The notes under the pieces are model-generated. The model saw only the letters and a program-made list of their open reading frames with translations, was not told where the DNA came from and ran no database searches. The position numbers were made by a program, and so were the translations under genes. DNA of 64,000 bases from Phellopilus nigrolimitatus (taxonomy: Eukaryota > Basidiomycota > Agaricomycetes > Hymenochaetales > Hymenochaetaceae): NCBI GenBank assembly GCA_021029095.1, contig JAJOHG010000010.1, forward strand, positions 124,001 to 188,000, written 5' to 3'. Of this stretch, positions 1 through 10,808 are shown one piece after another; position 1 is the first letter of the stretch; the number at the start of each line of letters is the position of its first letter.

Positions 1-366
1 GGCCCGCCGCTGCAAACCATTCAGAGAAGGGCCCAGACTACGCGAGCAGTCGCACACGCATGAGCTTGCCGACGTGCGCGCGTTCTCTTCTCCGTCAGTG
101 CGGCAGCAGCGCCAATCGAAACTGTCCCCGGTCCGCCGGCTCGCGGGAACGTATGCAGCCTGAAGATGAAGGTAAAAATGTGGTAAAAAAGCAAAGAGCG
201 CGAGGCGGGAGCAGGGCCTTCGGTCCCAAATGGCGGAAAAGCACAAGCAGAGTGGCTGCAGTCCATCGACCAAAGCAAAGCTGAGGGAACGAAAGGATGC
301 AGATGCTGTCACAGGTGATAGCAGGAGCAGGAGGCAACTCGGACACAAACCGATAAGACTTACATA
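1..366 (+). pseudogene. Truncated 5' segment of a family gene, cut by a MITE
   Basis: This stretch is an inverted second copy of the sequence at about 32.76-33.43 kb. An ATG at 230 opens a frame beginning M-A-E-K-H-K-Q-S-G-C; the right-arm counterpart at 33018 (minus strand) begins M-A-G-K-D-K-Q-N-G-C. The homology stops exactly where a TA-flanked repeat starts at 367, so the 3' part of this copy has been displaced or lost. Its presence at the window edge implies another repeat block further left. Function unknown. Confidence 0.45.
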
Positions 367-1142
367 CAGTCATGGACCGGTCCTTGAGACAGCCCCGGTC
401 CTTGAGACACCCTTTATATTTTCCTTCCACAACAGCTCGGGACCATCTTGGGTGTTTTAATGGGTCAATACATGATCGAACTGAGTGTTCCTGGAGTTAT
501 AGAAAAATTGTTCATGTACTTCATCAGATATAGGTAAAATGCACCTTTTTGACCAAAACAGCCAAACTTGCTCGCTTTCCGGAGCCCTTATTTGGACTAA
601 TTAAAATATGTAAAAAATCTCAGGAGCACTCCTTTCTGCATTGTAAACTAAAGTGTGCAAAAAGATTGAGGAAAAATGAGCAAGAACTGACTGCATAAAA
701 CATTTTGTCGCAAAACCTCTGTTGAGTGACTAAACGCAGTCACGTGACGCTTATGCGCTTACAGTCCGTTCGAACTTGATTTCGAGCTCTCCAATTCATT
801 TCTTGGCCGAAATGGTTCATTTTTTCAGTTGATCGAAAAATTCAGTAGTCCTCTTGGATATAGCAGAAAACATCTTCCGGTTGTGATATGTAATACTAGG
901 AAAAACGTTGAGATTGACCGTGAGAAAAAAGGTGTCTCAAAGAGTGGTGAACACCAAATTCCTGCCTCAGAGTCAATTATTTATTATCTCGCTCATTTCT
1001 CAACGGATTATCTTAAAACTTTGCGTGAATGTCGCTGAGTAAACAAACAAAATTATCATATTTTTTCTCTTGACGAAATCGAACCAGGGACGGTCAGGGT
1101 ACACGATCAAGATTTGGTGTCTCAAGGACCGGTCCATGACTG
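367..1142. mobile_element. MITE with Tc1/mariner-like termini (TA target duplication)
   Basis: The ends are inverted repeats: CAGTCATGGACCGGTCCTTG at 367 onward, and its reverse complement ending at 1142. Both ends are flanked by TA (365-366 and 1143-1144). The left end carries a partial second copy of the GGTCCTTGAGACA segment. No transposase is visible in the 776 bp; a short frame at 829-1038 is not recognisable. TA duplication is typical of Tc1/mariner superfamily elements, so this is best read as a non-autonomous derivative. It interrupts the repeated gene segment at 1-366. Confidence 0.8.
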
Positions 1143-1183
1143 TAAATGAATATGACGCTCCGATACACTGTCATACACAAATA

Positions 1184-1679
1184 CAGTTGAATATCTCATA
1201 ATGCATCACCTCATAATGCATAATATCTAATAATGCACGAAAAATCCGGGAACCGACTTCGTTCCCACTTTCATAACCGAAATATGCAAGCAATCTAATA
1301 ATTCATAATGCATAAGGTTTTGGGGGAATATGCATTAATAGATTTGCTATTTTGGGGGTATTTGCTAACAAAAACACCATATTTAGCATCTCGATGGTGA
1401 TCCTCAGGCTGACCTAATTGATCTTCAGCATATCTGACAAGTCGTGTCTTTTTCAGGGAATGGATACTACGCTGTAGCCTCTAAAATAAACCCACTAAGC
1501 TTGTGTCAGACCTTGTTTTCTCATCATAACATTAATGTTTTGTAAATCTGCCAGGAAAAATGTCACATTATGCCAATGTCACGAGTTGTCACGGACATGT
1601 GACATATACTATTGCATAATATCTAATATTGCATAAAAAACCTCGGAACGGACGTGATGCATTATGAGATATTCAGCTG
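1184..1679. mobile_element. Second TA-flanked MITE, AT-rich
   Basis: Inverted termini of about 28 bp begin CAGTTGAATATCTCATAATG (1184) and end with the near-perfect complement finishing CAGCTG at 1679. Both sides are flanked by TA (1182-1183 and 1680-1681). The 496-bp interior is AT-rich with repeated TAATGCAT-like words and has no coding potential. Its termini differ from the neighbouring MITE at 367-1142, so it is a separate family. Confidence 0.8.
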
Positions 1680-2290
1680 TAGAAGTAATACACGGCAGAC
1701 ACCGAGGACAAGTACATGCCTGTCGTGTGACCGACCGAAATCTCAGCAGGACTAGGCTACAATATCTGGAGGCAAAGACAGGCGGGTGATCGTCATCGTT
1801 AGCCAGAAATACTCCAATTTACTTTTTGTAGAGACACAGAGATAGCGAATTTCCAAGGAAGATCGCCTTGCAAGTTGATTGCTTACAAAACACTCACGAT
1901 TAAAAACCATTTATTATAGCTGGCCTAGTGTGACGCGACGGTTTTGATGATTACTACACTTATTGAGTTGTAGAGCACTGTGATGTCATGATGAATTGCT
2001 GTAATACAGTTTGAATGCTGAGCTGGTACTCCAGTGTTTCGATAAATCCAGACAGACTGTAGTAAGCTCAGTGCAAGCCACCTTTCGGCGTTCCAGCACT
2101 CACGGTTAAATCATTTCTGATTCAATCATAGTCTATGTTTCAGTCCTTTTTTCGATATTCAGGGAATAAGCAAACGCTGCAGAAATCTTGTCTATAGCCA
2201 AACTCGCGAGCGGTATGAATCTACGTAACGGTGGGATCAACGGCACATCAACGGCATCAGCAGCCACATCGGACACCGCGAGTTGCCGAG

Positions 2291-2325
2291 CTTGCACAAT
2301 GAGCACAATGAACTAGCGACTGTCC
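2291..2325 (+). promoter_or_regulatory. Shared upstream motif of the acidic/NLS gene family, plus TATA-like site
   Basis: CTTGCACAATGAGCACAATG lies about 100 bp upstream of the gene copy at 2396. The same word, usually CTTGCACAATGAACACAA, precedes the relatives at 3265 (+), 35709 (-), 36594 (-) and 43582 (-). A TATA-like CATAAAG follows at about 2335. The position relative to paralogous genes, rather than any experiment, suggests a promoter element. Confidence 0.5.
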
Positions 2326-2395
2326 CGGGCCTTCATAAAGTCGAGTAGCGAGAAATCCCTCCGTTTCTTCAACTACTAACATCACAAAGCCCGCC

Positions 2396-2888
2396 ATAGC
2401 CTACAACTTAGATCTGGAGGCTATAGCGTCGCGAATACGAGTTCACGAGGAGATCCGTGGATTTATTTCCGAGCAGCGTCTGGAGGCCATTCCGGACCCA
2501 CCAACTCACGGCCAATTCGCCCGACTTCCGCTCGAGAAACATGACGAGTTCATCGGGCAGTCCGCTCAAAAACAGGCGGAAATTTGGTATGCCTTCTCCT
2601 ATAGTATTGCTAATACAGTTTATGCCCATAATACATGCTTCGCTCTTCCACAGGTGCGATGACGATTACTTCTCCGACGAGGTCGCTAGCGAGGGTGACA
2701 TCGAGATCGCAAATGACCCTTCACTCGCAGAATACGACAATTTAGAATCTGGGGGCGAGGAGGCTGCGATCGTGGGCCCTGCTAGGAACAAGGGCAAAGA
2801 TCTTGAGTCTGATGTCGAGTGTGAAGAGGTTGAAAAGCTAATTGGGACTCCGGGGACCAGCGCGAATACGAACAGCACAAATACATGA
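2396..2888 (+). pseudogene. Start-lost copy of the 140-residue acidic NLS protein gene
   Basis: Two exons, 2396-2586 and 2654-2888, with intron GTATGC...CACAG between them, are collinear with the intact right-arm gene at 36105-36594 (exon 1 has the same 191-nt length). The codon aligned with that gene's start is ATA instead of ATG; otherwise the frame is open to TGA at 2888. The second exon is rich in Asp/Glu and has a basic G-P-A-R-N-K-G-K stretch. Either translation starts elsewhere or the copy has lost its start. Function unknown. Confidence 0.6.
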
Positions 2889-3112
2889 GATGGAAGGGAG
2901 TGAAAAATTGCAATTCCCGGCGAGAAAGGAGATATCTGTATGTAGGAGGTCATCTGTACTGCGTAATCATTTGAGCAATGTAGTACCTGTGCTCAAAAGA
3001 CCACGCTGCAAGCTTTTCGGTGGCTCATTGTGGCTTATTATTACATAACCCGTCTGCGAGCCGCAGCAATCAGTGGCTCAACCGAATTCGGATGCCGTCC
3101 GAAGTTGCCGGT

Positions 3113-3176
3113 CTTGCACAATGAACACAAAGAACACCAGGGTGACGCGGATGAAAAAGCCGGGCTCTAAAAGGGG
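3113..3176 (+). promoter_or_regulatory. Shared upstream motif and TATA-like box
   Basis: CTTGCACAATGAACACAAAG at 3113-3132 is followed by A-C-C-A-G-G-G-T-G-A-C-G and a TATA-like CTCTAAAAGG near 3166. The block is about 90-150 bp upstream of the ATG at 3265. It is repeated in reverse at 35849-35868 before the right-arm copy and, with changes, at 43721-43740 before the third intact relative. Confidence 0.55.
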
Positions 3177-3264
3177 GGAAATCTTCATCTCCTCCTGCAA
3201 TTACAACGACCACTTCCACAATCCACCATTAACAACATCTCACCTTCCACAAGCCACTGCATTA

Positions 3265-4506
3265 ATGTCTGTAGCAGTCGAAGAACGCATTGTTTCCGAG
3301 GCCTCTAGAGGTCTCAGTGAGCGTGCACGGCAAGCCGAAGCAAAGACTAGGGCCGAGCCACCGTCTCCAAGAACGATGTCCCGGGTTTTGTCTAAGCCTG
3401 GGTACAGGCTCAGGGAACTGAGCCACAGAGAACTAGGTTCCCTCACTGCGGTGAGCTTTTCCTCTTTTCTCGCTTGCCGACATAGCTCGCTCAAGAAGCG
3501 CTTCCTTTTCCCTATCGGCTTGTAGGAATACAACAAGCAAATAACAAAAAGGAATGCCCTCATAGACCGGCTGGTCAAGGAGCGGAAAGCGGAGCTCGAG
3601 TGCGTCGGCTTTCCTTCGCACATTCATTTCGTGCTGACGATAACATACAAGTGCGGTTGCCTGCTGCAGGAGCGAAGAGGAGGAGGACGCGAGTGGCTAC
3701 GATGGAGGAGACGAGAAGGGTGACGACAAAGAAGGCCAGGTATATGACGAGGATACCGACGAGGAAACCGACGAGGAGGGGAGAAATATTGCTGATTATC
3801 CCGCGTCCGCTGTCGAAGGCAGCTCCGACATTGACGCTCAAGAGGTCGAGGCTGCACTCACTGTGCGCGTACTGAAGAGAAAAGCAGAGTCGGACGAGAA
3901 TGATGAACCCGCATGCAGTGAGCCTTCAAGGATATTCAATGTCCATCGATGCGCACCTAACGAGTCAGCTCCACACACAGTTAAACGGCTACGGCCGGAT
4001 GGCTCTCCGGCCAAGCGGATATTGACAGACTCTCGCAAGGCCAACCAGAACGTCCCCCGCGCACTGCGACATGTCGTATGGCGCCACCGCAAGAGTCGAG
4101 GACATTCGGCGTCGCTTGCCACCGTTTTTTCTGGGTAAACCGCCGTCAATGCTCGCCAGCCCGGCGCACGCTTCGAGGTCGAGCTTCAAGGATCTTTCTG
4201 GATCGGAAGCTCATCTTTGATGATGCGAGATTGATAGAGCTGGCAGGAACCCTGCGGGGGAGGAGGAGTCGGCAGATCATAGACGGAGGGGATATAGATG
4301 TGCGCACAACACGAGCGACAAAAACCGTGCCTTGGGAGTCGAGGAGAGAAGGGAGACGAGGGAGAATTCGACTGACTGAACGAGTGAGAAGATATTTGCA
4401 TAAATATTATGGGAGGGAGGCTCTGGAGGTGAGCCTGCGCCGGGGGGCGTCAAAGGAATTCGGTGCTAGTGATCATGATTGCGAGCCTCTTGTTGATGTG
4501 GAATAA
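3265..4506 (+). CDS. Acidic, NLS-bearing hypothetical protein (left-arm copy, intact)
   Basis: Four exons join without a break: 3265-3450, 3526-3599, 3670-4134 and 4191-4506, giving about 346 residues. Donors are GTGAGC, GTGCGT and GTAAAC. Residues 1-86 are helical and charged, with K-R-N-A-L-I-D-R-L-V-K-E-R across exon 2, resembling the end of a SAP DNA-binding motif. Exon 3 opens with a long Glu/Asp run, then a basic V-L-K-R-K-A-E stretch that looks like a nuclear localisation signal, then an Arg/Lys-rich tail. Exon 4 ends R-G-A-S-K-E and C-E-P-L-V-D-V-E; AATAAA overlaps the stop codon. Exon 2 is 74 nt here, in the right-arm copy and in the relative at 43282-43355. I do not recognise a family; a nuclear DNA- or chromatin-binding role is inference only. 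Confidence 0.7.
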
Positions 4507-4834
4507 AATTTGCTGTGATGCACTGCTGTATCGGATTCTCCTGCTGAATCAGTATATACGAAGATCCTGCATATACTTGATGGTTATGTTCTTCGTGCTT
4601 GAAGATAAGAAGTTGAACTAATCAGGTTGCGGTTGAGTCGAATCCAAACGTCGTTACTCGATCTTCAACTGCTGTACCACTGTATTACGTAAGCGAGTCG
4701 CGTGCTCTCGGTCTCTCTCGTTACTGCTCGTCTTTTGTCTTCTCACTTTTGCCCCGCCATTGGTACTATAGTGCCGCCGGTCATGCAGCGCTGCGCAGTA
4801 CTCGAACCCACAAGCACACTCTTACGCGTTCACG

Positions 4835-5230
4835 CGTCATAGCGACCTTTCTTGTCCCGTCGCTGTGAACGCGCACCGAAAAACGTGCACGTAGGAGGCT
4901 CATCAAAAGTGGTTGGACTGCGCGGAGGAGATGGTCTCTGACAGTGAGCTTCTTCATCGCCGTTCAGAATACACCCGTGTTTATAACGTACAAACTCTCT
5001 GAAAGGAAGGCATGCCAGCTGCATGTCGAAGGTGCCCGTGGACGCGCACACTATCCTGCAAGCGACCATGCACCCTCTCGAGCTCGGACTCTCGTACCTC
5101 CTCGCACCAGGCCCGTTACGTGCGTCTATGTACCTCTACACTCTGTGAGCCCCGCGGGTCTCGGATCCCGGAGTTGGCAGCTCTTGACGGGTTGAAAGCT
5201 TACGTAAAGTGGGCTAGATGCAACTTATAG
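4835..5230 (+). pseudogene. Frameshifted copy of another family member
   Basis: A basic exon ending at about 4939 (T-E-K-R-A-R-R-R-L-I-K) is followed by an intron (GTGAGC from about 4940) clearly homologous to intron 3 of the gene at 42650-43582. The next exon starts near 5006 with A-C-Q-L-H-V-E. The right-arm copy (about 34.0-33.83 kb, minus) reads on in frame through V-P-V-D-A-H-T-I-L-Q to a stop. Here two bases are missing after GTCGAA, which shifts the frame, so this copy is probably dead. Confidence 0.45.
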
Positions 5231-5639
5231 GACGGCCGTGCTGTATGAGCTGAATGGGGCGCAGCTCTCCGTACTGATTTGGATTCTAGCTTTTGCTTCT
5301 CTGCATAAGCTACAATATACAAAATAAAATAAAAACTTCTATCGTCCTCTTCGGATAAATACATAAAACAGAGCTTTGCGTCTACAGTCTCTGAAAAGCT
5401 GCATTTTACTCGCAGACGATGTCCTCCAACCACCATCGTCACGACGCAAGGGAAGTAAAAGAGAAAAGTCATCGCACCGCAAAGCGACTGACAAAGCAAT
5501 GAGGACAGAGGTAGGGACGTCAAATCGAAGCCGTCAGCTTGCGAAGATCAGTGGCCAGTCGCACACGCGTCTCGTCCCTTGTTCAATGACCATCGCTACT
5601 ACTACATATTAAACAGGAATTACCACTACCACAGCCCGT

Positions 5640-6844
5640 TAGCACATCCCTCTCGCAAAAAATCACAGGTCCTCTATCGAATCATACGATGACGATGTTT
5701 GGCCAGCCGTAAGCGCACAGTCTACCAGAGCCTTCATGGAGCGGGCTAGACAAGTAAGCGCATAGTACAGGCCCGGACCGCCATCGCAAAGCACGATGGA
5801 CTGGGTGTAGTCGCTACCAGGCTACATGCTTGGAAAGTGGTACCGAAAATAACTAGGTTCTTTCTCCACGGTGGCCCCTCCTCCCTTGCCGCTCTCCGTA
5901 TGTCGCAATCCCCAATGTGCCGCCTTTGCACTCCCGCTTGCATAACATAACAGACAGACGAGAAGACGCAAGCACAAAGATCGGCTAGCCGGGGATCGGA
6001 AAGACAAACTGAGTACGCCTGCCTCAGGTACGAAAAAAAAAGTAGAAATAGGCAGTCATGACTCCGGCGACGAAAAGAGTGATGAAAGGGAAGAAGATAA
6101 CGAGGAATATAACGAGGAATATAACGAGGATAATCCGAATGGTGACCCCGTGTTTGCCCCCAGCGGCAGCTCTGGCGACGAAGCTGAAGAGGGTGAGGCC
6201 CTGCTTGAACAGCACAGTGGAATGGGTGGAAGGCGCCGGCGGAACAATCCACAAGTAGCACGTGTCCCTTCCCGCACGACAACTTTGTACCCATCTTTTT
6301 ACTGCACTTCTAAGCCTAGAACTGAATGAAAATTAATACCTCATCAGCATCGAGTCCATGCGTGCACAAAAATCAAAATCCGCGATTCGACGACGCTCAG
6401 CTTACGCGGGTTGTAGCAACCTCGCGTGTCGCTAACAGATGGGTGACTATGATACTCCCGCCGCTATTCCAGTCACTGTCGAAAAATAATGCCAGGTCCC
6501 GAACGGCGCCTGTGGAGCTCGCCGTCGAGCAGGCGGGCGTGTACCCGTAAATTATGTAGGCGCTTGATCATCCCTTGAAAGAGCTAGTTACAGCTCTGGT
6601 CAAGACGATTGAGGAAAGGAGACGGATCTCTCTTTAACAGCCGCCAGAACCGGGGGGCCATGGAATCCGACAGAGTAGGAGGATGCGAGAGGCGGGAACC
6701 AGTGTGGATCGACGAGAAGGATTGAGAAGATGTACGAGCGAGCGACGGCGGCTTTTATTAAGAAAGGAGTGGGGGAGCGTGGTGTATGAGCCTGCGAGAC
6801 ACCTAAAGAAGATGTCAAAGACATCGGATGCTCGTGAGTCGTGA
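5640..6844 (+). CDS. Acidic family member with C-terminal EPARxLKK box; exon structure incomplete
   Basis: Exon-like pieces are conserved with the right arm (about 32.6-31.1 kb): a segment I-A-K-H-D-G-L-G-V-V-A-T-R near 5785-5830 (right arm I-A-K-H-D-G-P-I-V-V-A-T-R), then from about 5960 a frame with R-R-R-K-H-K-D-R-L-A-G followed by a strongly acidic run with two N-E-E-Y repeats, then a basic G-R-R-R-R-N-N-P-Q stretch, closing at about 6320. A downstream frame ends Y-E-P-A-R-H-L-K-K-M-S-K before TGA at 6844; its link to the acidic exon is uncertain. The box is shared by at least eight other loci here. Boundaries, start codon and integrity are unresolved. Confidence 0.4.
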
Positions 6845-7199
6845 GCCTTCTATACTAGCTTCTAATCTCCAACTTTTGTGGTGAATCGAAGGGTTTGACT
6901 GCTGTACTGCCGGATAGTCACAATTAGTAGGTCCTGCACGTACGATGACAGATTAGCAGATAGGAAGGCGAAGGATTGTAGTTTTGGAGTACTAAAAACG
7001 GATCATTGCCGCAAATCTCTAGTTTGCATTTGTATTAGAGTTTTTGGAAACAAAATTATGTATATGTACATCGTTTGACCAAAATAGAGGAAGTACATAC
7101 AGTAGCACTACAAGCGAAACACACATAATACGTATGTGTGCTGCATGGAATTGAATTTATAGCGGACACAGGTCACCATATGGAAAATACCGCGGGGGT

Positions 7200-8535
7200 C
7201 TGTCCTGCAATGACGCAGTACCGCTATCACGTCCGCATCCCGCATCTAGAGCACGGCACGCCCCGCCCCCCAAGTCACTGACGCAGAAAACACCCGCTCC
7301 CGGACGCCGAAGCCTGAAGCAGAGTTTAAGCCAAATATTGAGACAACGCACGCACGGAGCCGCCAGCGGGATGGGCGGTCCGTGCGCGCTCGTCTGCGAT
7401 CCTGTCTGAACTGCGCTTCAGGCGCCGGAGCACACGGAGTCGCGGGCACTTGCCGGTGTGAGCTTGGTTTTTCTTTTCACGAAGGCAAAGGCTTCCGTTA
7501 CTGGATGGCGCGCTAGGTCGTGAGGAGAAGTGGCTCGACAGGGAGAGCGGGGAGAAGGAGTGAGCAGATCAGTAAGCGAAAATAAGACCAGGAATATCTG
7601 CTTTCCCCGAACATTTTTGTATCTCGCATACCTCGCCACTTCAACATGTCTGCAGCAATCGACAAGACCCTATCTTCGGACTCCGACTCGAGTGCTGCGC
7701 CGGGGAGACGGCTGTAGCTGCGCTCCAGGAACCCGAAAGGAGGATACTTTTCGAAGAGGTCGACTTCGGCGGCACGACCAACGAGGCCTGCCGAACCGCG
7801 AGAGCTCTCTTCATCGCCGTGATTAAACTCGCCTGCGGTCTCCTGGTACATGCACAAAAATAATCACGAGAAAACACTTCAAAACCACATACGCACGCGC
7901 ACAGCGAGGGGGCTGGAGGCCGTAGCGCTGTCGTATATCGCGCATCGCTCATGACTCCGACGGCAGACTGACGTAGGAAGCGGAACTCACTGTGGCTCGC
8001 AATCGACACGAACCAGTTCAAGTCTGAACATGCGATGCGGCGATTAAGACAGAACTAAGGATAAAAACACGTGAGTGCGCTGGCCGTTCGACCTGTCGCC
8101 CTCCGAGGTCAACTCTCTACATCCCTGGATACCTGAGCGTCTCGCCCCGGCCGCGTCTACCGATAGTACGGAATCAAAGAAAAGAAAGAGGGATTACAGC
8201 GACACCTTCGACGCGCCAGACCAGTATCAAAAATGCAGGATTCGAGAGTGACGAACCAAGACCGGCATTGAACTTGACAGTGCCGCTCTGAGGGATATTG
8301 CGTTTGCTCATCGGTTTTCCAACGATTCCGAAGCAGACAGTAGGTGGGGGACGCGGACGGAGACTGGGGTAATTTCGGAGATGCGGGGCAATTCTTGATG
8401 AGCTATATGTACATGCAAACAAGGATGGGTTTTTATGGGGATGGGGACGGCGAGCCTGCGAAGCACCAAAAGAGGCCGTCAAAGGAAATGGCGTCAGGCA
8501 TCTGTGAGCCTTTCGTTGTACATAGCCGGGTTTAA
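7200..8535 (+). CDS. Divergent family member with EPAKxxKRxSKE box; probably decayed
   Basis: The 3' end is clear: a frame ending at 8535 contains G-E-P-A-K-H-Q-K-R-P-S-K-E followed by C-E-P-F-V-V-H-S. The right-arm copy gives A-E-P-A-R-R-L-K-R-S-S-K-E and C-E-P-P-L-Y-I-G. Upstream, T-D-A-E-N-T-R-S near 7277 matches T-N-A-E-D-T-R-C in the right arm and ends at a donor-like GTGAGC at 7459. An ATG at 7646 opens M-S-A-A-I-D-K-T-L with a Ser/Asp run but stops at 7717. The arms are alignable, yet no single uninterrupted exon chain could be built, so the copy may be a pseudogene. Confidence 0.35.
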
Positions 8536-9337
8536 GTGTTCTGTACTTGCCACTTCGTCAGCTGAAGCCACGAACCGCCGCGTACAGAGCTCAAGGGTTT
8601 TGCCATTGCCGCCTGGTAAAATGGCGATTGCCGTTGGCAATACGCATCGCGATATTCTTTTCACCTGTAATTTCGGCTCCGGCTGGCAATTTATTCTTAA
8701 AATTACCTTTCCGGGAAATAGTTTTATTCTTACCAATGCCTTTTCGAGGTCTAAAAAGGAATATTGAGCCTATTACGTACAGTCACATGCCAAAAGTTTA
8801 TGCCGGGTGTGACATCCATGTAACTCTCGAAAAGTTTTTGCTCCATTACTCCACAACCACAAAATATATTGCCAATCTAATACTTGGTGGATCCTCCTCT
8901 GACCTCCAGTACCTGCTCCATGTGTTTAGGCATGCTAGAAATAAGAGAATTAATTATTTTAATGACAATCTTCTCACACTCCTTCAAAAGTGCCCTCTTT
9001 AATTCCTCCTTGTTCTGAGGGGTTTCTAGTCTTTTCTGATTGCAATTTTTGTCAGATACGGAAGATGTCCAATAGGGTTCATGTCTAGTGATTGAGCCAG
9101 GAGGGGAAATGGCTTCAGGAAATTGCTGTCCTTGATTATTTCTGCTGCATTGGATTTGTGAATTGGTGCCCCATCTTCCATGACCTTTACAACCCATTTC
9201 TTCTCATAAAATGCCAAATAAATGCCCCAGAGGGATCCTTTTATGATCAATTCCACATAAGCATTGCTCTTTTGTCTAACCTTGGGCATAAAAATGAGTG
9301 GGCCTTCTTTTTATATGCAATGCACCTCAAATCATAA

Positions 9338-9842
9338 TGTTAGAACTTACCTTGCTTACCTCACGATCCCCCTTACATCATTCCTTCCTCGCTTAGTCAG
9401 GCCCTTCACCTTTCCATTATCTTTCCCTTAGTTCATGGCCTGACCCCTTCCTCATTATACACGCCCCTCTTAGGCGTTCCCCGCTCCACGCTCCACTGCC
9501 TCATTCCATGCTCCACAGTACACGCCCCTTACGGGCCTTTCCCTCACGATCCCCTCATGTCATGCTGCGCATGACTCCATAGCTCCACTGACATCATAGT
9601 CAGTCTCACAGTATATATAGGTACATCGCTGGGACCTTAAGCCCCAGCTTGACCTCCTTGTTCAGTAGCTAGCATAGTCTTGCTATTCATCGCCTTGCTC
9701 TTCATACTCTTGCGCCCAGCGCTTCACAGTCTTGCCATAGTCATCGTCGCCTTGTCACAGTCAAGCCTCACGTCACTCGTCACATCACTGTCCACAGTCA
9801 CGCTCCTCGCTCCATTAGGCAAGACCCTGTTACTCCGTAACA
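9338..9842 (+). repeat. 5' LTR of the outer Ty3/gypsy element
   Basis: This 505-bp LTR has TG...CA termini. A TATATATAG box lies at 9611-9619. The sequence AGCTTGACCT at 9646-9655, about 35 bp after the TATA box, is exactly complementary to the sequence just inside the LTR (9845-9854), suggesting the transcript starts near 9646. U3 would then be 9338-9645, and R plus U5 9646-9842. Confidence 0.9.
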
Positions 9843-9844
9843 TT

Positions 9845-9854
9845 AGGTCAAGCT
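9845..9854 (+). other. Putative self-priming primer-binding site
   Basis: AGGTCAAGCT, two bases after the 5' LTR, is the reverse complement of AGCTTGACCT at 9646-9655 in the LTR. In Tf1/sushi-type chromoviruses the 5' end of the element's own mRNA folds back to the primer-binding site and primes minus-strand synthesis instead of a tRNA. The geometry fits that mechanism; it is inferred from sequence only. Confidence 0.55.
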
Positions 9855-10808
9855 CTCTTTTGATTGTCGACGTATCAACGTCTAGACAAAATTTCTACCC
9901 TACCCAAACTCCCCGCTAACGCGGTCTGGCCCACCGATCAACCCTACCCAACTGCGGGAACCTATCCACTCACCCTCAGAAGGAGATCGGACGGACGAAT
10001 TGCCTGGAAAGTATTTCTTGAAGGAGGCGACCCACACACCGAACTTTTATACCGTTACCACGAATTTGGAATCCTCCAAAACGTCCGACCCCGCGAACAC
10101 TCAAGCCGACCTATCGAAATACCAACGCCACCACAGCATATCGACCCTGTTGACGTAATCACTCGATCGTTATCTCAAACATCGCTTGACGACAATTCCA
10201 CTGCACCACCTCACGTTCCTACTCGACCAAATACTCCACCACAGACCACAGTACCGACCGTCACACCAAGCCCCACCATGAGCACCAAAGAAATCGCATT
10301 CGCCAAGCCCCCTGACTTCGATGGCAAGCGCAGCAATGCCCAATACTTTTGGGATGCCTGCCAGGCCTATCTACGAGGCAACAAGGACATCTACAAGACC
10401 GATCTGCACAAAATCACGTTCGTCCTTTCATTCATGAAGACTGGTTCAGCTGCTACTTTCGCCAGCAATAAGTACAAGACATACACGGACACGGCAGAAT
10501 ACGGAACCTGGGCAGACTTCGCCAAAGCCTTCGACGCCCAGTTCCTCCCTGTCAATGCCAAACAGGATGCGTCATTTGCAATCGCCAATTGCAAACAGGA
10601 CGACGATGTCGACGGCTTCATCGCTACATTCAAGAGTCTCGCCCTCCAAGCCGGGTTCACCCAAGAGGAACCCCTCATCGAGTACTTCCGCCGAGGTCTC
10701 AAATCCAGCATTGCAGACAAGATCTACAATCGAGGCGAGCCTACTACACTCGAAGGATGGTACACCGAAGCCAGCAAAGCCCAACAGAACCTACGACGCC
10801 AAGCTGAG

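Larger units (their letters stand above)
1690..8595 (+). repeat. Left arm of a large inverted duplication
   Basis: Nearly the whole stretch matches 29.55-37.27 kb in reverse orientation, gene by gene and including introns: 2396-2888 with 36594-36105, 3265-4506 with 35709-34450, 4835-5230 with about 34.17-33.75 kb, 5640-6844 with about 32.6-31.1 kb, and 7200-8535 with about 30.6-29.55 kb. The match resumes after the transposon nest at 23863 and runs to about 24.45 kb against 29.53-28.86 kb. The arms differ by scattered substitutions and small indels, so the duplication is not brand-new. A segment equivalent to 33.0-33.42 kb is missing near 5560 in this arm. Confidence 0.85.
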
